Shown here: in pieces, positions 47,812 through 57,754 of the stretch | Layout: each line of letters starts with the position of its first letter | Position numbering within the stretch: position 1 is the first letter of the stretch | Source: an uncultured Lachnospiraceae bacterium | GTDB taxonomy: Bacteria; Bacillota; Clostridia; Lachnospirales; Lachnospiraceae | Length of the DNA stretch: 64,000 nucleotides | NCBI GenBank assembly: GCA_949840805.1 | Contig: CATKXR010000011.1 | Span: 26,371 to 90,370, forward strand | Direction of reading: 5' to 3' | Program-made: the position numbers and the translations under genes | Notes under the pieces: model-generated | Databases searched by the model: none | What the model was told of the DNA's origin: nothing | Seen by the model: only the letters and a program-made list of their open reading frames with translations

Positions 47812-48600
47812 TTACTTTCTCACTTCCAGATATTCCTGGTAAACCTCGCCCCAGATATAGCTCTTAAGATCCAGGAAAGCCATTTCCATCTTCATCTCCT
47901 GGGTACGGGGATAAGGCAGGTTAATATCCACGATCTTCTTCACCCGGCCCGGCCTTGCACTCATAATGATTACCTTGGTGGCAAGAATGACCGCCTCCTC
48001 CACGTCATGGGTGATGAAAAAGCAGGTCTTCTTCTGTTCCTGCCAGGTCTTAATAAGCTCTGACTGGAGCTGGGTTCTGGTCTGGGCATCCAACGCACCG
48101 AAGGGCTCGTCCATCAGGAGTACCTGGGGATTCACCGCATAGGCACGGGCAATGGCAACCCTCTGCTTCATACCGCCTGACAGCTCCTTCGGATAGGAAT
48201 CTGCAAACTGCTCCAGATCCACCATCTTCAGATACTTCATGGCAGTCTCTTTGGACTCCGCCTCACTGACGCCCTGAAGTTTCAGCCCAAACTGGACATT
48301 CTTCAGAACAGTCAGCCACGGAAACAGGGCATATTGCTGGAACACCACGCCCCGCTCCGGCCCCGGACCGCTCACTTCTTTCCCGTCCACATAGACGGCC
48401 CCGGAAGTCGGCTCCAAAAGACCTGCAATCACATTCAGCAAAGTGGACTTTCCACAGCCGGACGGACCCACCACACAGATAAACTCATTTTCCATTATAT
48501 CCAGGCTGACGCCGTTTAAAGCGATCATATCACCGTTGCGCCCGCTGTATACCTTCTCGACTTTGTCGATCTTTACCTTTACTGCACTGTTTCCTGCCAT
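47812..48600 (-). CDS. ABC transporter ATP-binding protein (TauB/SsuB-like)
   Basis: VVGPSGCGKSTLLNVIAGLL, LSGGMKQRVAIARAYAVNPQVLLMDEPFGALDAQTR. Confidence 0.93.
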   Translation of the reverse strand: MAGNSAVKVKIDKVEKVYSGRNGDMIALNGVSLDIMENEFICVVGPSGCGKSTLLNVIAGLLEPTSGAVYVDGKEVSGPGPERGVVFQQYALFPWLTVLKNVQFGLKLQGVSEAESKETAMKYLKMVDLEQFADSYPKELSGGMKQRVAIARAYAVNPQVLLMDEPFGALDAQTRTQLQSELIKTWQEQKKTCFFITHDVEEAVILATKVIIMSARPGRVKKIVDINLPYPRTQEMKMEMAFLDLKSYIWGEVYQEYLEVRK

Positions 48601-49367
48601 CCCGTCAGCTTCCTTTCTAAGAATTTAACCAACTGCTCCATCAACATTCCGATAATACCAATGATCAGAATTCCCAAAAGCACCGTAGCCATATCATAAT
48701 ATCCCTGGGCCTTCTGGATCATCATCCCGAGCCCCTTGGATGCCCCGGTCAGCTCCGCCGCCACCAGAGTAGTCAGGGAAGCAGAAAGACCCAGTCTTGC
48801 GCCTACCAGGATAAAGGGGGTGGAAGCCGGAATCACAACCTTAAAGAAAATGTCCTTATCGGAAGCTCCCAAAACCCGTGCCGCCTTAATCAATGTCGCG
48901 TCCACGTTGCACACGCCCTGATAAATGGTAACTACCAGCACCAGGAAAGAAGCGATAAAAATCACGATAACTTTTGCCTTCTCGCCTACGCCTGCTCCGG
49001 TAATAACCAGGGGAATGTAGGCCAGAGGCGGGATATTACGCACAAACTGAACCCACGGAGCCACCAGGTTGCGAAACGGCGCGTACCATCCCATCAAAAA
49101 CGCAATCGGGATCGAAATTACAAATCCCAGAGAAAATCCGGCAATCACGCGGAACAGGCTGATATAAATATGCGGCCATAACGTCCCGTCCGACACCTTG
49201 TCCACCAACTTTGAAATCACTTCCCACGGTTCTGCAAACACCACTCCGCCGGCCTCCGTAGATGCAATAAAGATCCACAAAAGCACTGCCAGTACCAGCG
49301 ACAGCCCCATCCAGGCACTGTTCGGAATCTGAGTCCAGAACGACTTGCCTTTTTTCTTCGTATCCAT
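48579..49367 (-). CDS. ABC transporter permease (TauC/SsuC-like)
   Basis: Multi-TM, WVQFVRNIPPLAYIPLVITGAGVGEKAKVIVIFIASFLVL. Confidence 0.9.
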   Translation of the reverse strand: MDTKKKGKSFWTQIPNSAWMGLSLVLAVLLWIFIASTEAGGVVFAEPWEVISKLVDKVSDGTLWPHIYISLFRVIAGFSLGFVISIPIAFLMGWYAPFRNLVAPWVQFVRNIPPLAYIPLVITGAGVGEKAKVIVIFIASFLVLVVTIYQGVCNVDATLIKAARVLGASDKDIFFKVVIPASTPFILVGARLGLSASLTTLVAAELTGASKGLGMMIQKAQGYYDMATVLLGILIIGIIGMLMEQLVKFLERKLTGWQETVQ

Positions 49368-49690
49368 GTATACCCTCCATTTTCCGCAACCTTTTGGCTA
49401 CTATTTTTGATATCACCAGTGTATCCTCTTTTCACGAAAAAAAATAGTATGAAATATTTTCACCCCTTTTGTGCATCTTCAACAATTCACTGCGTTAAAA
49501 CCTCCTCCTACCTCCAAAGTTTGCCAATAATCCCGTTCCTTTATTTCCGCTCTCTTCTATCCAATCGTTTGCCTATATTTTTCTGGATTTTTCCTCAAAT
49601 ATTGTGTAAAATAAAGGTAAAATAACAGCAAAGCCTGGCCAGCCTGACCCTGGCCCGCTGCTACCACGTGAATGAAGGAGAACCCGGCAT

Positions 49691-50710
49691 ATGACATTAA
49701 AGGAAATCGCTGCGGAGGCAGGTGTCTCCATCTCCACCGTCTCCCGGGTCATTAACAAAAGCGCCAAATCCCCCGCCAGCCAGGAAGTGCAGGACCGGAT
49801 TTGGGATATTGTCCGCCGCACCGGCTATACCCCCAACAGCACTGCCCGCCAGTTGAAAATGGGCCATAAAGAACAGGCATGCACATCCCGTTCCATTGCC
49901 TGCCTGTTTGCCAGAATCCAGGATTCTGAGGTCGACACTTTTTTCACCAGCCTTGCCCGAAGTATTGAAAAAGAAGCTTTTAAACACAACTATATCCTAA
50001 AATACACCTTCACTGCCTTTGACGTGAACCACCCCGGCATTTTTCGGCTGATCTCAGACAATCATGTCGATGGAGTGGCAGTGTTAGGACGTTGTGACAA
50101 ACAGCTTTTGAAATTTTTAAAACAGTATTTCCAATATGTAGCCTACACCGGCCTTAACAGCCTGGAGGCAAAATACGACCAGATCATCTGTGACGGCTTC
50201 CAGGCAGCGGCGGATGCCGTAGGACATCTGATCCGGCTGGGACATTCGAAAATAGCCTATGTGGGGGAAACCAGGAATGAAAACCGTTATATGGGTTACT
50301 GTTCTGCCTTAAACACAGCCAATATTCCTCTGTGCCGGGAACTGACGGCCAATGTTCCCCTCTCCCCCGAGGGCGGCTACCGGGGGGCAGATGCCATATT
50401 AAAAAAAGAGCTGCCCGTAACAGCCTTTTTCTGCCCAAATGATGTGACCGCTATCGGAACCATGCGGGCCATTAAGGAGCATGGCTTTTCCATTCCCCAG
50501 GACATATCCCTGATCAGCATTGACGATATTGACACGGCACAGTATCTAACTCCGATGCTGACCACGATCCATATTCCTGTGGAGGAGATGGGGCAGATGA
50601 CCGCCAAAATCCTGATCGACCGAATCGAGGGCGGACACACGCTGCCCGTAAAAATCAGCCTGCCCTATTATCTTGCCGGAAGAGAAAGCTGTAGCAAAAA
50701 TACAAAATAA
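49691..50710 (+). CDS. LacI-family transcriptional regulator
   Basis: MTLKEIAAEAGVSISTVSRVINKSAKSPASQEVQDRIWDIVRRTGYTPNSTARQL. Confidence 0.95.
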   Translation: MTLKEIAAEAGVSISTVSRVINKSAKSPASQEVQDRIWDIVRRTGYTPNSTARQLKMGHKEQACTSRSIACLFARIQDSEVDTFFTSLARSIEKEAFKHNYILKYTFTAFDVNHPGIFRLISDNHVDGVAVLGRCDKQLLKFLKQYFQYVAYTGLNSLEAKYDQIICDGFQAAADAVGHLIRLGHSKIAYVGETRNENRYMGYCSALNTANIPLCRELTANVPLSPEGGYRGADAILKKELPVTAFFCPNDVTAIGTMRAIKEHGFSIPQDISLISIDDIDTAQYLTPMLTTIHIPVEEMGQMTAKILIDRIEGGHTLPVKISLPYYLAGRESCSKNTK

Positions 50711-50736
50711 AAGAGATAAAAGAAAGGATATCCGCC

Positions 50737-51624
50737 ATGACCATCACAATCCATGACACAAAAACCAATACCACCGCGTCCATCGACTCCTTTGGCGCCC
50801 AGCTCGTTTCCCTGAAAGACGGAACCGGAAAAGAGTATATCTGGCAGAGAGACCCTGACATTTGGCCCCGCTGTTCCCCTCTTTTGTTCCCTGTTGTGGG
50901 AAACTGCCGGAATGGCCGCACCTGCATTGACGGAGTATGGTATCAGATGGAAAAACATGGCTTCTGCAAAGAATCTGATTTTACCGTAACAGGCAAGACA
51001 TCTTCCTCCTGCTGTTTCCAGCTCGCTGCCAGCGATCATACCCGCCGCTCCTATCCGTTTGATTTCATCCTTACTCTTTCGTATGAGCTGAAAGACGGAA
51101 TTCTTCTGATGGATTATTCCGTAATGAATCCGGAATCCAGAGACATCTATTACTGCATCGGTTCCCACCCGGGCTTTATCTGCCCTCTTGAAGACGGAGA
51201 AACCTTTGACGAATATATGCTTGAATTTGAAAAAGAAGAAGATACCCGTTCCATGCCCTTTGACCTGGAAAAACAGGAAATAGACACACAAAAACACGGC
51301 ATCCCCCTGGCCCGCACCAGGATCCTTCCCCTTTCCTACGAGCTGTTTCGTGAAGATGCCGTCTACTTTGACCAGATTGTTTCCCGAAAGGTATCCCTGC
51401 TGCACCAAAAGACAAGATGCGGCGTGGAAGTATTTTATCCGGATTTTGAAACCATAGCCTTTTGGACGCCTTACGGGAAAAACGCTTCCTTTTTATGCAT
51501 CGAGCCATGGAACGGAAGCAGCATCCGCTCGGACGAAGATGATGAACTGATCCATCGCCATCACCTCCAAACCTTAAAACCCGGCCAGACAAACCATTAC
51601 CATATGGAAATCCGGGTCTTGTAA
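50737..51624 (+). CDS. Aldose 1-epimerase family protein
   Basis: ASIDSFGAQLVSLKDGTGKEYIWQRDPDIWPRCSPLLFPVVGNCRNG, HGFCKESDF, CIEPWNG. Confidence 0.85.
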   Translation: MTITIHDTKTNTTASIDSFGAQLVSLKDGTGKEYIWQRDPDIWPRCSPLLFPVVGNCRNGRTCIDGVWYQMEKHGFCKESDFTVTGKTSSSCCFQLAASDHTRRSYPFDFILTLSYELKDGILLMDYSVMNPESRDIYYCIGSHPGFICPLEDGETFDEYMLEFEKEEDTRSMPFDLEKQEIDTQKHGIPLARTRILPLSYELFREDAVYFDQIVSRKVSLLHQKTRCGVEVFYPDFETIAFWTPYGKNASFLCIEPWNGSSIRSDEDDELIHRHHLQTLKPGQTNHYHMEIRVL

Positions 51625-51635
51625 CTTCGGCTCTT

Positions 51636-52433
51636 TTAGAATCCTTCCAAAATCGCCGCCACAGAATCCCCCAAAATGCTCCCCCCGCGCTCTTTAAGCT
51701 CCTCTGTCACCTGGGGAAACCGCTTATGAATCCGGCACAAAAAAGCCTTTTTATTAAAATATGCCGTTCTCTCAAACGGAAAACGGATCACCCCCGGATT
51801 TTTAAATCCTGCTCCCAGCTCCAAAATCAACGTATCGCAATTCAATGTTCCTGCCAGCCAACGGGTATACCTTTCCCATTGGGGGAGATATCCTTCCTCA
51901 ATATAGATCTGAGCATCTATGGTATTTCTCGTCAGCGGGGCGCCGCAGTGAGGACACCGGTCATCTGAAATCTCCCCCGGCTCCCAAATATCCTTTGTAC
52001 ACCCTTTCGAGCATTGCCTCCATGTCTCGTTTCCACAAGGAGCCACAATCCGCTCCCACCGGCTGTCCCGGGGAGTCTCCCGTTTCGGAAACACCCGCTC
52101 CATCCGGGCCAGCATTTCTTCCTTTACGCCGTTGCATAAAGAAATCTCCTGCTCTTTTCGGCCGGCCGATGATACCTGTTCCTTCCGGCTTCCCAGGGAC
52201 GTATCATATATTACGGCATCCGTTGCCATTGTAATGATAAAATAGTCTTTATCCTTTATCATCTGATAAAGGACTTCATATGCTTTACGGACCTGCTCTC
52301 TTCTTCCGTCTTCCTGCCCCGCTTGGAGCTTCCACTCTTCCCCCAGGCCAATTAAAACCTTTTCGCAGCTATCCAGCCGCCTCCTTAATTCCATCCGTTC
52401 CATATATTTTTCTCCTGAAAAGATATACCGCAA
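51636..52433 (-). CDS. SIR2/sirtuin-like protein with Zn-ribbon
   Basis: DYFIITMATDAVIY, CSKGCTKDIWEPGEISDDRCPHCGAPLTRNTI, LILELGAGFKNPGVIRFPFER. Confidence 0.6.
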   Translation of the reverse strand: MRYIFSGEKYMERMELRRRLDSCEKVLIGLGEEWKLQAGQEDGRREQVRKAYEVLYQMIKDKDYFIITMATDAVIYDTSLGSRKEQVSSAGRKEQEISLCNGVKEEMLARMERVFPKRETPRDSRWERIVAPCGNETWRQCSKGCTKDIWEPGEISDDRCPHCGAPLTRNTIDAQIYIEEGYLPQWERYTRWLAGTLNCDTLILELGAGFKNPGVIRFPFERTAYFNKKAFLCRIHKRFPQVTEELKERGGSILGDSVAAILEGF

Positions 52434-52476
52434 ACCAAATGTTCTGTCAAAACGGTTCCCGTAAGCAGCGGTTTCG

Positions 52477-53517
52477 TCACTGTCCGATAAAATCCCCTCG
52501 TTCGCAGACCAGCCGATATCCCGCTAAAGCTACGCTTTTTTTGAGGCGCTCCAGGCCTTCGGCCGACTCCTCTCCTGTACTGATTTTATTATCATACAAA
52601 TCATACTGCTTTCTGTTCTTCACCGGCGACAAATTGGGCATGACCACGTTAGCGCCAGCCTCCAGTCCCTTCTCCCGCCCCATAGGATCCATGGTGCCCA
52701 AAGCCGTAGTGGCAGGAAGAAGCACTTTGGGCAGCAAAATACGAATCACGGAAAGCAAAAACAAGGTAAGCTCCACACTCCCTGCCGGCTCCCCTGCAAA
52801 CCGGCTCTCATGATGGGGAACAAACGGCCCGATCCCCACCATCTCCGGCCGAAGCTCCTGCAAAAAGACGAGATCCTCTGCCAGGCATTCCAAGGTCTGT
52901 CCCGGGCTTCCCACCATAAAACCGGCCCCCACCTGATACCCCAGCTCCTTTAAATCATTCAGGCATTGCTTCCTGACCGCCAGGCTCATTTCCTTTGGAT
53001 GCAGCTTCCGGTAATGTTCCTCGTCCGCCGTCTCATGGCGGAGAAGATACCGGTCTGCTCCCGCCTTACGAAACCTGCCGTAGGCTTCCCTGCTTCTCTC
53101 CCCGATGGATAGGGTCAGCGCGCAGTCCGGATACTTTCCTTTTATCTCTCTCACCAGCTCTTCCATTCTCTCATCCGTATAAAAAGGATCTTCCCCGCCC
53201 TGCAGCACAAAAGTCCTGAACCCCAGCTCATAGCCATTTTCGCAGCATTCCAGGATCTCATCCCTTGTAAGCCTGTAACGCTTTGCATGAAGGTTTCCCC
53301 GCCGGATCCCGCAATAATAACAGTCGTTTTTACAATAATTCGTAAACTCGATAAGGCCTCTTGTAAATACTTTATCTCCGTAATATTTCTTCCGAAGTTC
53401 CACAGCATCCTGTGCCAGGCGCTTTGCCAATTCCCGGTCTTCTGCATGCTCCAAAAGTTCCATTGCCTCCGTCTTCGTAAGCAAATGGGTCCGGGCCAGC
53501 TTATCTGCAATATCCAT
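52477..53517 (-). CDS. hydE: [FeFe]-hydrogenase H-cluster radical SAM maturase HydE
   Basis: GLIEFTNYCKNDCYYCGIRRGN (CX3CX2C), YRLTRDEILECCENGYELGFRTFVLQGGEDPFYTDERM, AGADRYLLRHETADEEHYRKLHP. Confidence 0.92.
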   Translation of the reverse strand: MDIADKLARTHLLTKTEAMELLEHAEDRELAKRLAQDAVELRKKYYGDKVFTRGLIEFTNYCKNDCYYCGIRRGNLHAKRYRLTRDEILECCENGYELGFRTFVLQGGEDPFYTDERMEELVREIKGKYPDCALTLSIGERSREAYGRFRKAGADRYLLRHETADEEHYRKLHPKEMSLAVRKQCLNDLKELGYQVGAGFMVGSPGQTLECLAEDLVFLQELRPEMVGIGPFVPHHESRFAGEPAGSVELTLFLLSVIRILLPKVLLPATTALGTMDPMGREKGLEAGANVVMPNLSPVKNRKQYDLYDNKISTGEESAEGLERLKKSVALAGYRLVCERGDFIGQ

Positions 53518-53678
53518 ATTTTCTCCATCCTTATTCTTCTGCAGTTACGATTATCCGAAAAACATAGGAGTTTCAACCTGCAGTAAATATGGATTGAGTG
53601 TAACATAGCCGATTCTATTTATCAAGTACTATGATACTTGCATTTTCCCTTAAACTTATCTATACTGTTTATTATACC

Positions 53679-53696
53679 TAAGTATGCTCGCGAGTA
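53679..53696. repeat. 18-bp end of the 88-bp dispersed element (TAAGTATGCTCGCGAGTA)
   Basis: Identical to the right end of copies at 24590-24677 and 37535-37622. Confidence 0.6.
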
Positions 53697-53760
53697 TAAC
53701 ACAGCCTGATAAACCATCCCCCCTGACGCCTGCTCATCGCTTTCAAAAAGGAGACACGCC

Positions 53761-55641
53761 ATGCAGATCACCTCCCTGGAAATCCGCAATTTCAAGTCCA
53801 TCCGCCACCTGGAAATCCGTTCTATTGAAAACGCCCTGATCCTGGTAGGCAAAAACAACACCGGAAAAACCGGTGTATTGAAGGCCATCCGCGCCGCCTT
53901 AGGCAACTACTGTGTATCAGAAACCGATTTTAACGAGAAGAACCAGAATATCGAGATTTCCATGACTCTGCATCTCACCCATGAAGATCTCCTGATCCTC
54001 CACGCCCAGGGAGCCGTAAGCCAGTACAAAAGATTTTCAGCCTGGAAGAAAGCCTTCATGGCAAAACTCCCCTCCTTTGACGGCAGCCATCTTTCCTTTA
54101 CCTGTGTGATCAGCCGCAGCCGCGCTCCCCGCTACAGCGACGCCACGCACAAGCACAACCCTTTCATCCCGGAAATTCTCCCGCGCCTGTATGTGATCGA
54201 CACCAACCGGCAGCTTACCGCCTTCCAGGAGGATTTGCTGCTGTTCCAGGAAGAAGAACAGCTTATCCGCCTCCGTTCCGATACTTGTATGTTCGACTCA
54301 GCCAAAATGTGCAATCAATGTTTTCGCTGTATCGGCCTCATCAATCAAAAAACACCGGAAGAATTACTTCTTGTAGAGACCGCAAAGCTTCTGGAATACA
54401 AAATGTACAATTTAAACCTTAGTGGTTTTTCCCAAAAAGTCAATGAAAATTACAGAAAAAACGGAGGCATTGAAGAGATTCTCTACACGCTTTCCTGCAA
54501 CCCTGACACTCTGTTTTCCATAACCGTCCAGACGCGCCGGGACGGTAAACAGCGCCCAAGTCCCATCGAAAACTTAAGCAACGGCATGAAAAGCATCTAT
54601 ATGCTGTCCCTTTTGGAAACCTACATTGAAAGCGAAAAACAGCTTCCCAGCATCATTATGGTAGAATACCCGGAACTCTTTCTGCACCCTTCCCTCCAAA
54701 AGACCGCAGGCGCCGTTTTATACCGGCTCTCCCGGAAGAATCAGGTCATCTTTTCCACCCACTCGCCAAACCTGATTGCCAATTTTACCAGGCGCCAGCT
54801 CTGCCAGATCATAATGGACCCGGAAGATTATTCCATTGTAAGAGAACACGCTGACATTGATCAGATCCTGGACGATTTAGGCTATGGCGCCAACGACCTT
54901 ATGAATGTCAGTTTTGTATTTATCGTAGAGGGAAAGCAGGACAAGAGCCGTCTTCCCCTCCTCCTGGAAAAATACTATCCGGAGCTGAGAGGTTCAGACG
55001 GACGCCTGTCCCGGATCTCCATCCTGACCACCAACAGCTGCACCAACATCAAGACCTACGCCAATTTGAAATATATGAACCAGGTCTACCTTCAAGATCA
55101 GTTTTTAATGATCCGGGACGGTGATGGCAAAGACCCGGAAAAGCTGGCTGCACAGCTCTGCCGCTATTACGACGAAAGAAACTTAGAAGACGCAGACAAA
55201 CTTCCCCGGGTCCGGCGGCGCAACGTGCTGATACTAAAATATTACTCCTTTGAAAACTATTTCCTGAATCCTGCCATAATGGCAAAAATAGGCGTCATAG
55301 AAAACGAGGAAGCTTTCTGGCACATCCTCCTTTCCAAATGGAATGATTATCTGCACCGCCTGTCCAGCGGCCGCCATTTAACTGAAATTTTAGGAAAACA
55401 GATCCGAACCGAAAAAGAATTAAAAGACCATTTTGAAACTTTCAAAATCTACATGCGGGGCCACAACCTGTACGATATCTTCTACGGCCCTTTCAAGCAG
55501 CAGGAAACAGAACTGCTCAAACAATATATCCGCTTAGCTCCCAGAGAAGACTTCCAGGATATTCTGGAAGCCATTGAGGCCTTCCCTTTTTTTGAAAGCC
55601 GTAAGCCAAACACTCTGCAGCAGGCCGACGAGGGTATCTGA
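53761..55641 (+). CDS. OLD-family-like ATP-dependent endonuclease (AAA + TOPRIM) with internal Cys cluster
   Basis: MQITSLEIRNFKSIRHLEI..ALILVGKNNTGKTGVLKAI, ENLSNGMKSIYMLSLL, MVEYPELFLHPSLQKTAG, VIFSTHSPNLIANF, then VSFVFIVEGKQDKSRLPLLLEKYYPE (TOPRIM). Confidence 0.85.
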   Translation: MQITSLEIRNFKSIRHLEIRSIENALILVGKNNTGKTGVLKAIRAALGNYCVSETDFNEKNQNIEISMTLHLTHEDLLILHAQGAVSQYKRFSAWKKAFMAKLPSFDGSHLSFTCVISRSRAPRYSDATHKHNPFIPEILPRLYVIDTNRQLTAFQEDLLLFQEEEQLIRLRSDTCMFDSAKMCNQCFRCIGLINQKTPEELLLVETAKLLEYKMYNLNLSGFSQKVNENYRKNGGIEEILYTLSCNPDTLFSITVQTRRDGKQRPSPIENLSNGMKSIYMLSLLETYIESEKQLPSIIMVEYPELFLHPSLQKTAGAVLYRLSRKNQVIFSTHSPNLIANFTRRQLCQIIMDPEDYSIVREHADIDQILDDLGYGANDLMNVSFVFIVEGKQDKSRLPLLLEKYYPELRGSDGRLSRISILTTNSCTNIKTYANLKYMNQVYLQDQFLMIRDGDGKDPEKLAAQLCRYYDERNLEDADKLPRVRRRNVLILKYYSFENYFLNPAIMAKIGVIENEEAFWHILLSKWNDYLHRLSSGRHLTEILGKQIRTEKELKDHFETFKIYMRGHNLYDIFYGPFKQQETELLKQYIRLAPREDFQDILEAIEAFPFFESRKPNTLQQADEGI

Positions 55642-55682
55642 TCCCTGTATTCCGTCAAAATGTATACCCGCCGGGTATACCA

Positions 55683-55715
55683 GGAACCGGCACCACATTC
55701 ATCGGTGCCGGCTCC
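55683..55715 (+). terminator. Hairpin GAACCGGCACC-(ACATTCAT)-CGGTGCCGGCTC after the OLD-like gene
   Basis: Strong GC-rich stem read from sequence; approximate coordinates. Confidence 0.45.
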
Positions 55716-55767
55716 CGCCTCATGGAAGGCAGTATGCCTTCCCATATTTTTTGTACCCCTTCTTCTC

Positions 55768-56916
55768 CTACATCAGAGCCTGATACAATTCCTTAATTTC
55801 CTCCACTGACGTATCCCGGGGATTCCCTGGACGGCAGGCATCTGCAAATGCCGATTCGGCCAGGAAATCCAGGTCTTCCGCCTTTGCAATCTCCTTCAAA
55901 TCCGCCGGAATTCCCACATCCGCAGACAGTTTTTTCACCGCGTCCACTGCCGCTTTCCTGTACTCTTCCTGGCTCATGCCATCCACTCCCTGAACTCCCA
56001 TAGCCCTTGCAATCTCCCGGTACTTCTCACCTGTACAAGGCGCATTATACTCCATAATGGTCGGAAGAAGGATCGCATTGGCAACTCCGTGAGGCGTATC
56101 ATAAACCGCTCCCAGAGAATGCGCCATGGAATGGACGATCCCCAGTCCCACATTGGAAAATCCCATACCGGCGACATACTGCCCAAGAGCCATGCCCTCC
56201 CTGCCCTCAGGCGTATTTTCAACCGCCCCTCTCAGAGAATTGGAAATAATCTCTATCGCCTTTAAGTGGAACATATCCGTCATTTCCCAGGCGCCCTTAG
56301 TGATGTAGCCTTCAATCGCATGGGTTAAAGCGTCCATTCCTGTAGCTGCCGTGAGCCCCTTTGGCATACTGGACATCATATCCGGGTCGATCACGGCAAT
56401 CACCGGAATATCATGGGTGTCCACACACACGAACTTCCTCTTTTTCTCTACATCCGTAATCACATAATTAATGGTTACTTCCGCCGCTGTCCCTGCCGTG
56501 GTAGGCACCGCAATAATCGGCACACAAGGATTCTTCGTGGGAGCCACTCCCTCTAAGCTTCTCACATCCTCAAACTCCGGATTGGTAATAATAATCCCCA
56601 CTGCCTTAGCCGTATCCATAGAAGAGCCGCCGCCAATAGCAATAATGTAATCCGCACCACATGCCTTAAATGCTGCCACACCGGACTGCACATTCTCAAT
56701 CGTGGGATTCGGCTTAATATCAGAATAAATTTCATAAATCAGCCCGGCCTCATCCAACACATCCGTTACCTTTTTCGTCACTCCGAATTTAATCAAATCC
56801 GGATCCGAACACACAAACGCTTTCTTAAACCCCCGTACTTTAACCTCAGATGGAATCTCCTTCACGGCGCCTGCTCCATGATAAGAAATTTCATTTAATA
56901 CGATCCTGTTTGCCAT
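55768..56916 (-). CDS. Iron-containing alcohol dehydrogenase
   Basis: IAIGGGSSMDTAKAVGIIITNP, TTAGTAAEVT, GMDALTHAIEGY, GIVHSMAHSLGAVYDTPHGVANA. Confidence 0.95.
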   Translation of the reverse strand: MANRIVLNEISYHGAGAVKEIPSEVKVRGFKKAFVCSDPDLIKFGVTKKVTDVLDEAGLIYEIYSDIKPNPTIENVQSGVAAFKACGADYIIAIGGGSSMDTAKAVGIIITNPEFEDVRSLEGVAPTKNPCVPIIAVPTTAGTAAEVTINYVITDVEKKRKFVCVDTHDIPVIAVIDPDMMSSMPKGLTAATGMDALTHAIEGYITKGAWEMTDMFHLKAIEIISNSLRGAVENTPEGREGMALGQYVAGMGFSNVGLGIVHSMAHSLGAVYDTPHGVANAILLPTIMEYNAPCTGEKYREIARAMGVQGVDGMSQEEYRKAAVDAVKKLSADVGIPADLKEIAKAEDLDFLAESAFADACRPGNPRDTSVEEIKELYQALM

Positions 56917-56979
56917 GGCAATTTCCCTCCTTGAACACTTATATTTTATGTTATGATTTTAACGAAATCTGAAGAAAAA

Positions 56980-57013
56980 AGAAAGTGACAATCTGGCCAT
57001 ATTGTCACTTTCT
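56980..57013. terminator. Bidirectional hairpin AGAAAGTGACAAT-N8-ATTGTCACTTTCT between TetR and Fe-ADH genes
   Basis: 13-bp perfect inverted repeat with flanking A/T tracts; could instead be an operator. Confidence 0.5.
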
Positions 57014-57145
57014 TTTAATTTTTGTACATATTACCCAATATACCTTGTATATATTTACAATGCCATTTTGCCTGGTAAAAACAATATAGCTGGCATAATC
57101 CTCCCAAAAACATCCATGCGGCCTGAAAACAGCCTTAAAACAGCC

Positions 57146-57715
57146 TTAAAGCAATCCCAGTTCCTTAAATACCCCCGCCAGCCTTGGCGGCATGGCATCC
57201 ACCAATTTATCAGACATCTGCCGGGGCGTATCCTTCATTCCTCCCAGCACCCATTTCACAGTCATATATACAGACCCTCGGCAATACATCTCCAGTTGGA
57301 ACTGCAGTTCCTCATCCAATGGTTTGCTGGTCCTTTGGGCAAGCAGCCGATTATAAAACCCCAGGATCAATTCAAAATCATGTTCCTTTAAGGAATTGTG
57401 GTCATCCGAGCGGAATGCCCCGGAGAAGAAAGCCCTCTCTTCCAAAATAAACGCAAATTTCCTGGCCAGGCTCTCCCTGACCCTGCTTCCGGTCTCGATC
57501 TGCCCCAGAGACTGTTGGACCAGCTTGTCAAAATACCAATTGATCAGGTCATATTTATCCTTAAAATTCCGGTAAAAAGTCTGGCGTGTCAGGCCGCACC
57601 CTTCCACGATATCCTTTACCGTAATCCGGTCCACGGATGCAGCCTTCATACATTGCTTTACAGAATCTGCAAGCTTATACTTTGTAGCCTCCTGACGTCC
57701 AAAAATCTCATCCAT
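57146..57715 (-). CDS. TetR-family transcriptional regulator
   Basis: KYKLADSVKQCMKAASVDRITVKDIVEGCGLTRQTFYRNFKDKYDLINWYF. Confidence 0.92.
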   Translation of the reverse strand: MDEIFGRQEATKYKLADSVKQCMKAASVDRITVKDIVEGCGLTRQTFYRNFKDKYDLINWYFDKLVQQSLGQIETGSRVRESLARKFAFILEERAFFSGAFRSDDHNSLKEHDFELILGFYNRLLAQRTSKPLDEELQFQLEMYCRGSVYMTVKWVLGGMKDTPRQMSDKLVDAMPPRLAGVFKELGLL

Positions 57716-57754
57716 CCGTTTTCCCTCCTCCCATCTCTAAAACCGGTCTGGATC

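Noticed and set aside
56980-57013. 13-bp palindrome as a TetR operator
   Set aside because: Flanking A/T tracts on both strands and intergenic position after tetR fit a bidirectional terminator at least as well; left as terminator with modest confidence.
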